Below are positions 22,400 to 32,881 of a stretch of 64,000 bases of DNA, piece by piece (within the stretch, counting starts at the first letter, position 1; the number at the start of each line of letters is the position of its first letter). The stretch lies in contig NC_079243.1 in assembly GCF_028009165.1 (NCBI RefSeq), positions 3,162,001-3,226,000 of the forward strand. Direction: 5' to 3'. The notes under the pieces were generated by a model that ran no database searches, was not told the DNA's origin, and worked only from the letters and a program-made list of their open reading frames with translations. Both the position numbers and the translations under genes were made by a program. Source of the stretch: Akanthomyces muscarius. Taxonomy: Eukaryota > Ascomycota > Sordariomycetes > Hypocreales > Cordycipitaceae.

Positions 22400-23433
22400 A
22401 GTCTCTCAGCGAAAGGTAACTGTTTCCAGCCCCGTTTGCGAGAGACTGACGAGTTCTCGAGACAAGGAAATATGTGAAAAGAAGAGCAAAGGAGAGAAGA
22501 GTAAAGGCTGCTTATCGAGCGACAAATGATGGGCATCAGGGATGCACCACTGCAGTCGGGGAAGGAGCCGAAAGCAGAGTTGCGCGTCGTTTATACCTCG
22601 ATGAAAACTGGCGATGGCTTGATGCTAAAGCTAAAAAATAGACATGTATACTGAGGCTTTGCTAATGATTTCTTACCCATCTACCAATATCTATTCGTTT
22701 GACCCCTGACAAGCAAAGCCCCACACAAGGCCCCTGCTCACCGCTGTGTGCAGAACAGTGACTGTGATGAAAATACGGATAGATGATGAGAAGTTACTGG
22801 CTCGGGCAGTCCAACTCCAGGATGCAGGTTGCCCGATTGAGCCGACTGGAATATTTGTCATGGTAGGTAGTCGGTACCTTCATGATGCTCGCTCCTTGCG
22901 TGCCTCTTTCGGCCGCCGTTGGTTGCGAAAGCTTGAATTCAGTTTCATCGTGCCTTGGATAGAGATGGAAAAGATGAAGAAAAACATGAACTAGAACGGC
23001 TGCTAGATCAAAATCGGTTATTTCCGATCGGTAGCGTGAAACCCCGTGTCTGTTGTTCTAGAATGACGTCCGATTCGATCGCCACGCGGTGGGGCCCGCG
23101 ATCTGGGCAGCAAGTTCACATCGACAATTACAGGCACGAGATCGCCAATAAATCATTTCAGGTCCCTGCATCGATGTTCTCTTCGATGGGTCCTGTTCAT
23201 TCATTTATCCTCGAAGTGTGTTTTCCATCTCCTGCATCCCCAATCGCTTCCTTACGACACATGTCCGCTTTTCAATAAAGTGATCAAACTTGGTAGCGTC
23301 ATCATTACATCGTCTGAGACAGCAACTGAAAAATCGCATGATATTCTTTCGTCGCACCCTTCATCGTTGTTGCGGTATCCAAATTGTTGCAAGGCCAAAG
23401 AATCGGCGGCCATTGACTCTGTCGTCTTCAATC
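22400..23433. other. Divergent intergenic region
   Basis: Between the 5' ends of the RdRP and UV endonuclease genes. Only short frames without features are present; the part just before 23434 is the probable promoter and leader of the endonuclease gene. Confidence 0.55.
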
Positions 23434-25205
23434 ATGGCGCCCAAGCGAAAGGCGGCTGTCATCGACGCGGTCGCAGCTGAAGCCGACGTGGTCGTGTCGA
23501 CGCGCCGCAAACTGCCGCGTCGATCTACCCAAAAATTGCAAGAGCAAGTTATCGAGACTTTGCCAGTCATAAAATCAGAGACAAAGATCGTTGAAAAGCC
23601 GGTCAAGATCCGCAATGCGCGCAAGTCGAGAGCCCAAGCCGTCCCCGCAGAGGACGAGGTTGGCGATGACGACAAGACACTGGTCGTTGAGAAGCCAGCG
23701 AAAGTCCGCGCCGCCAGGAAGTCGAAAACCCAAGACGTCGTCGCAGATGGCGAGGTTGTCGACGAGGATGAAGCACTGGCCGTCGAGAGAGGCGCCAGAC
23801 GCCTTCCGCCCGTCAACAGCGATATACTGCCGTTACCGTGGTCCGGAAGGCTGGGCTATGTAAGAACACCCATGTGTTCTTGACCACGCACAACTTGCAT
23901 CAACAGGGACTAACTACAAGCAAGGCTTGCTTAAATACCTATCTCAGGACAGCCAATCCGCCAGTCTTTTCTTCAAGAACATGTCGAATAGCATCGATCC
24001 TCGAGCATCGGCATCCCCTCCTCGACCCTTCACAGCCCGAGCATCCCACGAAGAACAGACCTGACAAGTCGAAGCCAGCAGATCCGGAGCGCGGACTTCG
24101 GTTTGTGCAGAGCCTGGGTGTCGCTAATGCCCAGGACATCGTCAGGATGCTGCGCTGGAACGACAAGTACGGCATCAAATTCATGCGCTTAAGCAGCGAA
24201 ATGTTTCCCTTTGCCAGCCACGCCGAGTACGGATACAAGCTGGCGCCGTTCGCGGCCAATGCGCTCGGCGAGGCAGGCAAGGTGGCGGCTGAGCTGGGAC
24301 ATCGTCTGACGACGCACCCGGGCCAGTTTACGCAAATCGGCAGTCCGCGAAAGGAAGTCGTTTCCGCGTCGTTTCGCGATCTCGCGTATCACGACGAGCT
24401 GCTGTCCCTGCTCAAGCTGCCGCCGCAGCAGGACCGCGACGCCGTCATGATCCTGCACATGGGCGGCACCTTTGGCGACAAGCAGGCGACGCTCGACCGC
24501 TTCCGCGACAACTACCAGACCCTGCCGCAGGGCGTCAAGAACCGGCTGGTGCTCGAAAACGACGACGTGGCGTGGAGCGTGCACGACCTGCTCCCCATCT
24601 GCGAAGAGCTCAACATCCCGCTGGTGCTCGACTACCACCACCACAACATCGTCTTCGACGCGAGCAGCCTCCGCGAGGGCACGCAGGACATCGTGGCGCT
24701 GTATCCGCGCATCGCGGCGACGTGGACCCGGAAAGGCATCAAGCAGAAGATGCACTACAGTGAACCCACGGCCGGGGCGGTCACGCCGCGCGAACGCCGC
24801 AAGCACTCGCCGCGCGTAAAGGTGCTGCCGCCGTGCGCCCGCGACATGGACTTGATGATTGAGGCCAAGGACAAGGAGCAGGCCGTGTTTGAGCTCATGC
24901 GCACCTACAAGTTGCCGGGGTGGGACCTCGCCAACAGTGTCGTCCCGTATGAGCGCGACGACGACGAGCCGAGGGCGGCGAAGAAGGCGGCTGATAAAAA
25001 GCTTAAGAAGGAGGCGAATGGCGATGGTGGAGGAGAAGAGAATGGTACAGGGGAGGAGAGTGTGAGTGCCGAGGATTTTGGCATGGGAGGGCCAGAGAAT
25101 CGCGTGTACTGGCCAGCGGGCATGGAGGAGTGGCTGAAGCCGAGGAAGAAGACCAGCGGAAAGGATGCGAAACAAGAGGTAAACTCAGACCTTGAAGATG
25201 AATAA
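23434..25205 (+). CDS. uve1: UV-damage endonuclease UVDE
   Basis: Two exons, 23434-23859 and 23925-25205, 568 residues. The 65-nt intron (GTAAGA, branch ACTAAC, acceptor CAAG at 23924) was chosen over an acceptor at 23906 because it restores the conserved GRLGYACLNTYLR. The N-terminal 130 residues are basic and acidic low-complexity sequence, typical of nuclear targeting in this family. The TIM-barrel core shows SSRTCRIASILEHRHPL, MRLSSEMFPFASH, HPGQFTQIGSP, HMGGTFGDK, LENDDVAW, LVLDYHHHN and KMHYSEP, which carry the metal-binding His, Glu and Asp. The enzyme nicks DNA 5' of UV photoproducts in an alternative excision pathway (S. pombe Uve1, Neurospora MUS-18). A charged C-terminal tail follows. 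The gene looks intact. Confidence 0.93.
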
Positions 25206-25792
25206 TTAGTTGATTATTGTGTTTAACTATCGGATATCAGGACGCTGAACGTCTCTCATTAATGTAAGACGCCATGTGAGTTACGAATGAATGGTTGCTC
25301 AATCGGATCTTGAACAGCCATGAATGCTAGTGACCTTTTCTAAGATCGTGACACGACACAGATGCGACTTGAATTTGAATACATGCTTCTTATTTATTCT
25401 AAAGTTCCAAGGCTTTATTTGGGAGACAAGGCATCGAATAGCGATGGCTTTTTTTGTAAGGCTGCTCGCCCGACGTCATGTGCACGGGCGTGTAAGCCCG
25501 AGCCTTGCCAATACTGGAAATGCCCGAGAATCAACACACAGTGAGGCTCGCAAATGGCCTCCTGCACAAGGCGCTAACTTAAGTCTTTTTCCGTTGACGG
25601 GTTGGTTGGGCGCGCGACAAGGCTATGGTCGCCTTCGCGCCGTTCACCCTATGACGCCACGGCAAGTTGCTAGCTTGCCTGCCCTAGTATTTAAAGATGC
25701 ACAAGTCCTGCGATGAATATATCCTACGAATTACTGTGCAAGTAGCAGAGAAATATACAAGCAATTCTTTTTTCCAAATTCAGCAAATAATC
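25206..25792. other. Intergenic with promoter
   Basis: 3' UTR of the endonuclease gene followed by the promoter of the secreted protein gene. A TATA-like element is listed separately; no gene is seen. Confidence 0.55.
25688..25695 (+). promoter_or_regulatory. TATA-like box
   Basis: TATTTAAA about 105 bp upstream of the ATG at 25793, a suitable core promoter position for the secreted protein gene. Confidence 0.4.
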
Positions 25793-26747
25793 ATGGCTAT
25801 CCAATTGGCGCCATTTTTGGCCGTCGTCTTGGCTCTCAGCCAAGCGGTCGCCGGCCTCAACTTGACCTTTACGGGCAACTGCTCCGAGAGCACCCGCAAG
25901 AGCAGGCTGGCCGACGTCCGCAACATTGCCTACTACAACGCCACGGGCACCACAAACTTCACCGCGCGCGCCGTCTCCGGCAACGACGAGCCCTGGTACT
26001 ACTACCTGACGCTGCAGGACGGCAGCCAAAACGGTGGCCGAACGTCCTTTATCCACCGCTGGCTCGGCGTGCCGGGGTCGTTTCTCGACAGCGACCAGGG
26101 TAACAGCACGAGCTTTTGCATGTACACGTCGGGCGGCTACGACAAGAGCTTGAAGAACAAGCAAGGCAACGACACGTGCGATGGCGTCTTGTCGAAGAAG
26201 TGCATCAGGGGGTTCAATGATGACATTGCGAGCCGGGCGACGGATGGTTGTGCGTCACTAGATCCGGACGTCAGTGACGAATGCGAACTTTCCGCTTCCA
26301 CAGGTACGTACACATTGAAAGAAGATGCCAATTCCAGTTTTTATACTAACTATGTGGGTAAAAAAAAAAGGCTCAGGCTCGCTTTCGAGAGAAAAGAGCT
26401 GTTTCCTCAGCAGTCTGCCCGGCGTGGACGTGCCCGAGGGCTACGGCGTCGTGTCGCTGGTCGGCGTCAGCTACGGCGACGAAAAGGATCAAGGCACGCT
26501 CAAGGCGTACGACAGGGTGGTCAAGGAATCAATCGCCACGTTCTTCACCTTTGTCGAGAATCAGGAGCAGAGTAATGGTGTGGTCATGTCCAAGGTGCTG
26601 GCGAGTCAGCCCGTGTGCGCCATCCCCAACGTCGTGCAGGGCGAGAGCAGGCCGGTGGGGAGCGCTGGTGAAAAGCTGTCGCAGCCTGCGTGGATTTCCT
26701 TGGCGTTGACGATGGTGTTTTTTGTTTTGAGCACCGTGGTGGTTTAG
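25793..26747 (+). CDS. Secreted, probably GPI-anchored surface protein
   Basis: Two exons, 25793-26303 and 26371-26747, with a 67-nt GTACGT...AAAAG intron; 295 residues. A signal peptide (MAIQLAPFLAVVLALSQAVA) is followed by several N-glycosylation sequons (NLTF, NCSE, NATG, NFTA, NSTS, NDTC) and many Cys. The C-terminus is a short polar segment then a hydrophobic tail ending LSTVVV, the layout of a GPI-attachment signal. The intron is unusual in ending in a run of ten A before the G. No named domain is recognised. The likely location is the plasma membrane or cell wall; the function is unknown. Confidence 0.75.
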
Positions 26748-26930
26748 CAAATGTGAGGAGACTGCCGACTTTGGCGTGGATTAGATACCCGGGACATAAC
26801 GGAATGACAGCATGAAGGATAGAGTTGGAAAGCCGATGTAGAACTGGCACTTTTTTGTAATCTGCAATGAATCATCGAAGTGTCATCTTCTGGTAGCGCT
26901 ATGTCTGTATGGTGAGCTGTGATGCAGTTT

Positions 26931-29173
26931 TTATGAATTCAAAATACCGATATAATCTGCGATTCCCAGCTCTTGATGAAAGGCTTCTGAACTGGGTTCG
27001 CGACCAAGGAATTCCGTTAAACCCTGAAGCTCATCCCGGCTACTGCCATACTCCAGAACAGATTGTCTATATTTCCTGCCTTGTCTTTCGTCCATTGGAT
27101 TCATTCTAAAAGCCGAGTAAAACATGTCCGTGGAAAAGACCTTGGAGTAGAGGTACCCATAGTAACCCGCGTCGTAGCCGCCCATGAGGTGAACGTGATT
27201 TGCGTAGCCATGGCTCCAATCTCTACCCCAAGTAATCAGCAAGCTGCCGTCAGCACATGTCATATTGACTCTTACTCATTCGTCAATTTTAAATCAGGGC
27301 CTTGAAGAAGAGTGGTTGAGGTAAGGAGCTCTTGGTACAGGGAGGTAGGACTTAGGCTCTCAAGCTGATCGTGGCTCTCGGGGTCGTGGCATTTCATGTC
27401 AAATAATGCAAGCTGAAGATCACGAAGATCAGCCAGAGCCGAATTGACGTTTTTGGTTGCCACCAGACCGTCAATTAGTGCATCGGGGAGATTTTGACCA
27501 GTGTTCCAATGCCGTGAAACTGATTTGAGAACACTTGGCGTCCAACACCAATGTTCGAGCATTTGCGACGGTGCCTCCACAAAATCGCGTGGGTTGGCTG
27601 TACCGTGCAGTTTGCAATACATTGTCTTGCTAGACAGATTATGAATCGCGTGACCAAGCTCGTGAAACAGGTTGACGACCTCGCTGTGCTTTAGCAGCGC
27701 CGGCTTATCGGCGGTGGGCAGGCTGTAGTTGCACAATAGCGCTGCTGCCGGGTAGTGCCTCGTTCCGTCTCTGAGCGTGAAGCCCGGCTGGAGATTGTAC
27801 TGAGCAAGGTGGCCATACTTTCCTTCGCGCGGATGCAAGTCCATGTACAAATAGCCCAAAAACTTTACCGTGTCATCCTGCTCGCAATCAATACCCCTTT
27901 CCCATGCGCTAAAAACCAGGTTATCTCGGTGCCATCTGACATCGTCAGCTTGCCCAGTAGGGCTCAATCTTGCCAGAGCTTGGCTTCCAAGCTTCTCAAA
28001 TGTGAGGCCCATGAGTGACTCGAAAATGTTGAGCATTGCGGAGACAGTGTTGTCAAGAGGGAAATATTCTGCGATTTGTAAGAAGTCAACGCCATGTTGT
28101 GATTCCAACATGAGTCGTTCGTAGTAGTCAAGGTCCCAAAAGTAGAAATTGCCGTCATTTTTTAGGCCTCTCGCGATGCAATCTCTCGCTTTGATGCCCC
28201 TCAAATTGCTCAACTCCTTCTCTGCCGCTAGCGTTAGTGGCGACTGAAGCTCAGTCAAGAACGCCCATACTTTCTCGGGGTTTTTGGCCATGCTGCCTCT
28301 GAGCTTCCGAGTCGCGTGGCTCTTGAAGCCCAGCATGCGAGCAGCTTCATCCCGCAAAAGAATGGTTTCGTTAAACAAAGCCGCATTTTCTGGGCACTGC
28401 ATCATGTTAAAAAACATCAGATCCGCGGTTTGAATATTACCTCGACTAACTTTGTTCTGATTGGCAAGCCAAACTCGCTGGCGAACGTCAGGATCTGTCG
28501 CATGTCCCAGCACCGGCCGCAGGTGAGGATACTTGAACGTAAGGCGCAGCTTCTGACTGTCCTCGCTATTGGCCTGTTCGAGAGTGCAGATGACATCTTC
28601 CGGAACGCCGTCAAGCTCGTGCCGTTCGAGCCAAATAAAACCCTTTTCCTCAACAAGATTCTTCTTGTATTTGGCTTGCAACGCATCTAAGCGTGCTCGT
28701 ATCTTTTTGAAATGATCACGTTTCGGGCCGGGGACTATGCCGAGGCCGTCTGAGATGCTTTGCTTATGCATCCTTTCGATTAAGCGCAGGTCTTCTGGGC
28801 AGAGTGATAATCGACCTCGCTTCGAATGAACAGCATCGATTAGCTGGAATACGTCTTCGCGCGTGGAACTGTCGATCTCGTAGTCGTCTAGTTCATCGTC
28901 AGCCTTGCGACAAGCGTCGCGCAGCTCCTCTGTCGACGCGGCCTTGGTACAAAAGTAGATCACCCGCGTATTTATGCTCGCATAGTCATAGTCACGAGCG
29001 ATAGCCTCCACCACATTTTCGAAAGTTGCTGTTTCCCGAGTAATTGTGGATGCTATTTTGTCGAGCAACTTGCGTCTTGTGTCAACGATGGAACGGGCAA
29101 GTCGATTAACAGTATCGGCAGTGTAATTGAAGAGGGGAGGAGCCTGCGGCGGCTCTTGAAAAACTGTAGACAT
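26931..29173 (-). CDS. M3 family zinc metallopeptidase (thimet-oligopeptidase type)
   Basis: Two exons, 29173-27276 and 27222-26931, 729 residues, the normal size for cytosolic M3 oligopeptidases. The zinc motif HELGH lies at 27664-27650 (residues 504-508) within VNLFHELGHAIHNL, and the downstream substrate loop reads GGYDAGYYGYLYSKVF. A 53-nt intron ending at 27223 was chosen over a 32-nt one; both keep frame, so a few residues near the join are uncertain. These enzymes cut short peptides. There is no signal peptide, so it should act in the cytosol or an organelle. It lies next to, and in the same direction as, the UstYa-type genes. Peptidases occur in fungal RiPP clusters, so a role in peptide maturation is possible but unproven. 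Confidence 0.9.
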
Positions 29174-29753
29174 GTTCGCGTCCTCGAGCAGAGCAAAAGT
29201 CGTTCAAGTTCGATCTTAGCTGGGTAACGCTTCAAAGCGACAACGATGCTAGCGGCCGCCAACTGAACCGCTTCGTGAAGGGCGCGAAATCGGGACAACA
29301 TCTGACGGCACAACAGAGAGCAGGAGCTTTCTCTGTAGAGAAATCCACAAGCCCCATTACGTTAGTTAGTTCAGGGAGCTCCTGCAGCCCATCGGAGGCT
29401 AGTTGCGTGACCCTACCACCCAAGGCTCATTAGCCTCTTGAGAGGTTGGTGGCGTACTCCAGTTCGAATCGGTCGGTCATCATGCGCACGCTAATAGATA
29501 GAGGCATAACGTAATGCCACTCACCTCATCCCTGATTAAAATCGCGGGGCTCACTCATCTACTGTTGTTCAAGCGGCCACCATACGCTAACGTCAAGCTA
29601 GTGCCCGGACTCTGGAAAGTTGGCTCGACGTCGGTTTCCATAGCCGAGCGACTTGTCAAACGCGTACACAATGCATAGCAATATGATGGTCCAAGCAATA
29701 CACAAACGCCCAAAAACGGTATATTTGATTTCTGTAGTAAGATTTCTGAAACT
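29174..29753. other. Intergenic, nothing supported
   Basis: Holds the promoter of the M3 peptidase and the 3' end of the first UstYa-type gene. A B-box-like GTTCGAATC occurs near 29460 but without a foldable tRNA cloverleaf. Confidence 0.5.
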
Positions 29754-30720
29754 TCACAGGTTGATAGTTCCCCCTTCGAATGTAAAGTCCGACTCAGTGC
29801 CGCGTCGCCACTCTATGTCTACATCTTCGACTATAGCTCGCTCACCAGCCCATTTTCTGATGGCTTCAAAATCTCGACAAGTGTGCTGAATATGCAAAGT
29901 CGCTTTGGGAAGCATTTCCGACCGATCATAGACCCATGTATGGGTAGATATATCAGAATGGCACATCACACTCATCCTGAGGCTTTCAATGCAGTGATTA
30001 AGATGATGTGCATCATGCGACGTATAATTCAACTGATGGCCTTCACCGTTCGAAGACAAAAGATCAGTGTAATAATCTGCGTAGCGAGCCGGGTAGAAGG
30101 CTTTGCGTAGGCTGTTCAAACAATGTAGCTGGTGGAAAACACCCAGCTCCACTGGGTACCGATCGGTACCATCAGGCAAAGCTGCTGTTTCGTTGACCAG
30201 TTTCGCGGCGAGAGAGGAACGAATATGAACAATCCCAACTATCTCTTGTTAGAATGGCAGAATTCGTCATCACGCGGAAGATCATTAAAACTTGCATTGA
30301 TACAGCTCATCCCACAGGCGGTCAGTCTCATCAGTCGGCAAACCACCCGCGCCGTCAGCCATATAGGGCGTCTTTGCGCTGAGACTGTCAGGCCAGAGTT
30401 CTTTTTTGTATCTAATTGCTCCTTGTGCCGGCGCTTCGAATCATCTCGTTTTAGCAGCTAAGTTGGAAAGTAGATCATGACGCCCTTTACTTACAATACA
30501 GAAGAGGGCTTAAGTTGGAGTGCATCAGTACTATGTTCCATGATAGAATGGCAATAAGGCAGTATAAAAAGCATAAATGTATGCAGTTGAAATGAATTTG
30601 TAGAACCGACCGCATACAGGACCTTGTGGTATTCGGCGGCTTGCCCCATTCCCCTTTCTCCAAGTGCTGATTCTCCAGCAGAGAGAACTGATCGGAACCT
30701 GTGGGCGTCATCCTGAACAT
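29754..30720 (-). CDS. UstYa-family (DUF3328) membrane oxidase, copy 1
   Basis: Three exons: 30720-30495, 30433-30296 and 30238-29754; 282 residues. A cytosolic N-terminus leads to one membrane helix at about residues 45-66. The luminal domain begins with YSPAQGAIRY, a family landmark, then LPTDETDRLWDELYQFGI. It carries both diagnostic H-x-x-H-C motifs, HQLHC at 157-161 and HLNHC at 200-204, the latter followed by IESLRMSVMCHSD. Intron 2 (30295-30239) starts with GCAAGT, a GC donor; only this keeps the conserved YQFG join. UstYa proteins are copper-type oxidases that cyclise or otherwise modify peptides in ustiloxin, phomopsin and cyclochlorotine pathways. All landmarks are intact. The divergent neighbour encodes a small secreted peptide, a plausible substrate. 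Confidence 0.85.
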
Positions 30721-31093
30721 TATCTGCTCGCGCACAAAATTGAATCGTAGAAAGGCGAGATTTTCAGGATTTGCAAACGTGGCGAGTAGTTGTCGGTCTC
30801 CTAGTTCCACAGGGGGAATACACCGATATTAAAATCGACAGCAACTCAGCGAATAATGACGTCAGTGCGTCTCGTTACGCAGATTCGAAGTTTTCCACAT
30901 TCTCTGGTCGAAGAAGATGTGTTGAGCTATTACGGGAGAACGGTAGATCACAACGTAAGGCATTATGGAACGCAACGTGTGGCTGCTCTAGAGCCTGTGT
31001 GGTATGAAACTATTATAAAGCGAGCCAGAGTCATAGCAGCGTCAATCCAGTTTTCGTTCTAATTCAAAAGTTTGAAGAGAATTCCTGCTTCCA
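30721..31093. promoter_or_regulatory. Bidirectional promoter region
   Basis: 373 bp between the divergent ATGs of UstYa copy 1 and the small secreted peptide gene. The arrangement predicts co-expression of enzyme and candidate substrate, possibly under the nearby bZIP-ankyrin regulator. No specific operator could be identified with confidence. Confidence 0.45.
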
Positions 31094-31323
31094 ATGAAAA
31101 CTACTGCAGTCTATCTTGCGCTCGTCACGATCGGTGCCGTCACCGCCGCTCCAGGGGGCAAGTTGCATGCATAATCTCTTTTCCACATGATAATTCTAAC
31201 CAGCACTATCTAGCTGGTGTTTTGAGCAATGTTGAGAGTCGAGCTCTCGAAGCGCGCAACATTGTCGACCGAGCCGATATGTACGACAAATGGAGCACCA
31301 CGGGTAGCGCGGACAAGAAGTAA
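31094..31323 (+). CDS. Small secreted peptide, candidate RiPP precursor
   Basis: Two exons, 31094-31157 and 31214-31323, 57 residues. Residues 1-18 are a clear signal peptide (MKTTAVYLALVTIGAVTA). The joined frame needs a GC donor (GCAAGT at 31158) and the acceptor TAG at 31213. The remainder is small and polar, contains SRALEAR, a common propeptide-like stretch, then a segment with Tyr45 and Trp48 (DMYDKW), and ends in KK. A GT donor four bases later (31162) would instead end the protein after the seven residues NWCFEQC. There are no repeats or KR sites, unlike known dikaritin precursors. Its place between two UstYa-type genes suggests a substrate role. The coding call rests on the signal peptide, splice signals and context. 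Confidence 0.55.
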
Positions 31324-31685
31324 GACACAAGACAGATGAAACGTTTGATATATACTTTAGATATGGAAAATTTGAGACTTTTTCAATGAAAATCACTATT
31401 TCATCTGGCAATGTGTCATCTTGCAGTAGTATAGTGCATATCCAGTTCTTCATCTTTAAAGGCGAAATGACATGTTTATTGACGACCAATTTCGCTTCTG
31501 CGACCCGTGAAACTACCATTGCTTTTGACTTTTATTTCTGGTCAAAACTTTAGGCGTTCTCGGCTCTTCATCATTGAAGACAAGGCAGGTATAATTCCTG
31601 TCCCTCGCGGCAAAGAGTGCAGTAAGCTGAGGTGAAGCAGAGCAAGAAATTCTTCAATTACTGTACTACTCTCGATAATTTTCTA
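31324..31685. other. Convergent intergenic gap
   Basis: Short AT-rich spacer between the peptide gene and the 3' end of UstYa copy 2. Nothing else is seen. Confidence 0.5.
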
Positions 31686-32466
31686 TCAGCAAAATGTACA
31701 GTGGTTTCGCTCTCTAAAAGAATAAATCTCTCCGATATTGCGGCATGATCTCAAGTCGTCGAACCCTGAAATGACTTTGCGGCTCGTACCATCAGGGCTA
31801 ACTCCTCGCTCAATAGTGTCATCTCCGTAGCACAAAATGGTCTAGATGTATTAAAAAAAGCCGAAAGAGTTCATGGCCTATGACGTACATTTCGTAAGTA
31901 GTCTAGACAATGTGGCCAATGGTCATCATGTTGTGAGTCGATTCCAATATCTTTGCCATCTCGAGAGTCTTGCAGAGCCTTGCGAATCGCGGTTAAGCAA
32001 TGAAGTTGATGGAACCTGCACAAATCTTCGAATGAGTTCGCGTAGAGTATGGTGTTGAGGCTCGAAAGAATTGTATGCCTTACATGCTTATTGCTCCAAT
32101 ATCTTCTTTTCCGTCAGACATTCCCCTAGAAGACAAGATGATTGAAGACGTCTCGGTCTCATTCCAGAGACCATCAAATTTATGGTCTAGAGATTGGTAG
32201 GTCGGGCTCGCTCCGTATCGACGCTCCACCATCTGAGCATAGCCTTGTCGCATATTTTTGAAGTGCGAGGAGGACTTGTGTAGATCAATAATCATGAGCA
32301 GCTCAAAAATGATTACTATTAAGGCTAGTGAACACACAGCGCCGAGGAGAAAATGTGCCTTCCGAAGGGGCCCCTGGGCCTCCTCATCAGTCGAAGACTC
32401 GGGAAAGTCAAGCTCCCGGTTCTTTAAAGGTATACGAGCATAGCCCGATTCGAGCCACCGATACAT
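31686..32466 (-). CDS. UstYa-family (DUF3328) membrane oxidase, copy 2
   Basis: Three exons: 32466-32084, 32015-31889 and 31841-31686; 221 residues with introns of 68 and 47 nt. The N-terminus (MYRWLESGYARIPL) is cytosolic, followed by a membrane helix at about residues 39-62. The luminal part shows YGASPTYQSLDHKFDGLW, then AISMFHQLHCL with H-x-x-H-C at 130-134, HWPHCLDYLR with H-x-x-H-C at 160-164, and LCYGDDTIE after the last junction, all family landmarks. The first motif is split by intron 1, inside the Met codon. The three unspliced frames hide the gene from simple ORF scanning. It is distinct from copy 1, so two different modification steps are likely if both act on one peptide. The substrate is inferred from context. 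Confidence 0.83.
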
Positions 32467-32881
32467 TGCTGTTGTCAAGATGGAATCGAATTTGAATTTT
32501 GGCAAACGCATTCGGTGGGATGGCGAGCCGAATATTCTGCCGCTACCAATGATCGTAGAACACGCGGATAAAGAAAAAGCGCAACAAAACACGGCGGGCG
32601 ATTGGAAAACGTACCAGTGAATTGTGAGAGTGCGAAAATTTGGGTTGAGTTACGAAATACTAATAATTCCACTGCTGGTTATAGAATTACCTGATCATTT
32701 TCTCGTGTCAAGACGCCGCGGCAGACCCAGTTGCCCACCACTAGTAACGTAATCAGAACTGCTACACGCGTCGGAATAACGTCAGCCGTCCGAAAGATGA
32801 GAATCTAACATAACTATATGCGCTATCAGAAGATGATTCGTATTTATCTAACGTAAACAACAAAATTCGCAGTCGCAAGTG
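32467..32881. other. Intergenic
   Basis: Between UstYa copy 2 and the 3' end of the bZIP-ankyrin gene; an in-frame non-ATG extension of UstYa copy 2 reaches into it but adds nothing family-like. Confidence 0.45.

Noticed and set aside
24189..25175. 328-codon minus-strand frame
   Set aside because: Antisense to the UV endonuclease gene, whose motifs are unambiguous; no features of its own.
29400..29480. tRNA gene suggested by GTTCGAATC and a TGACC/GGTCA pair
   Set aside because: The T stem and acceptor stem do not pair properly and no A box at the right distance was found.
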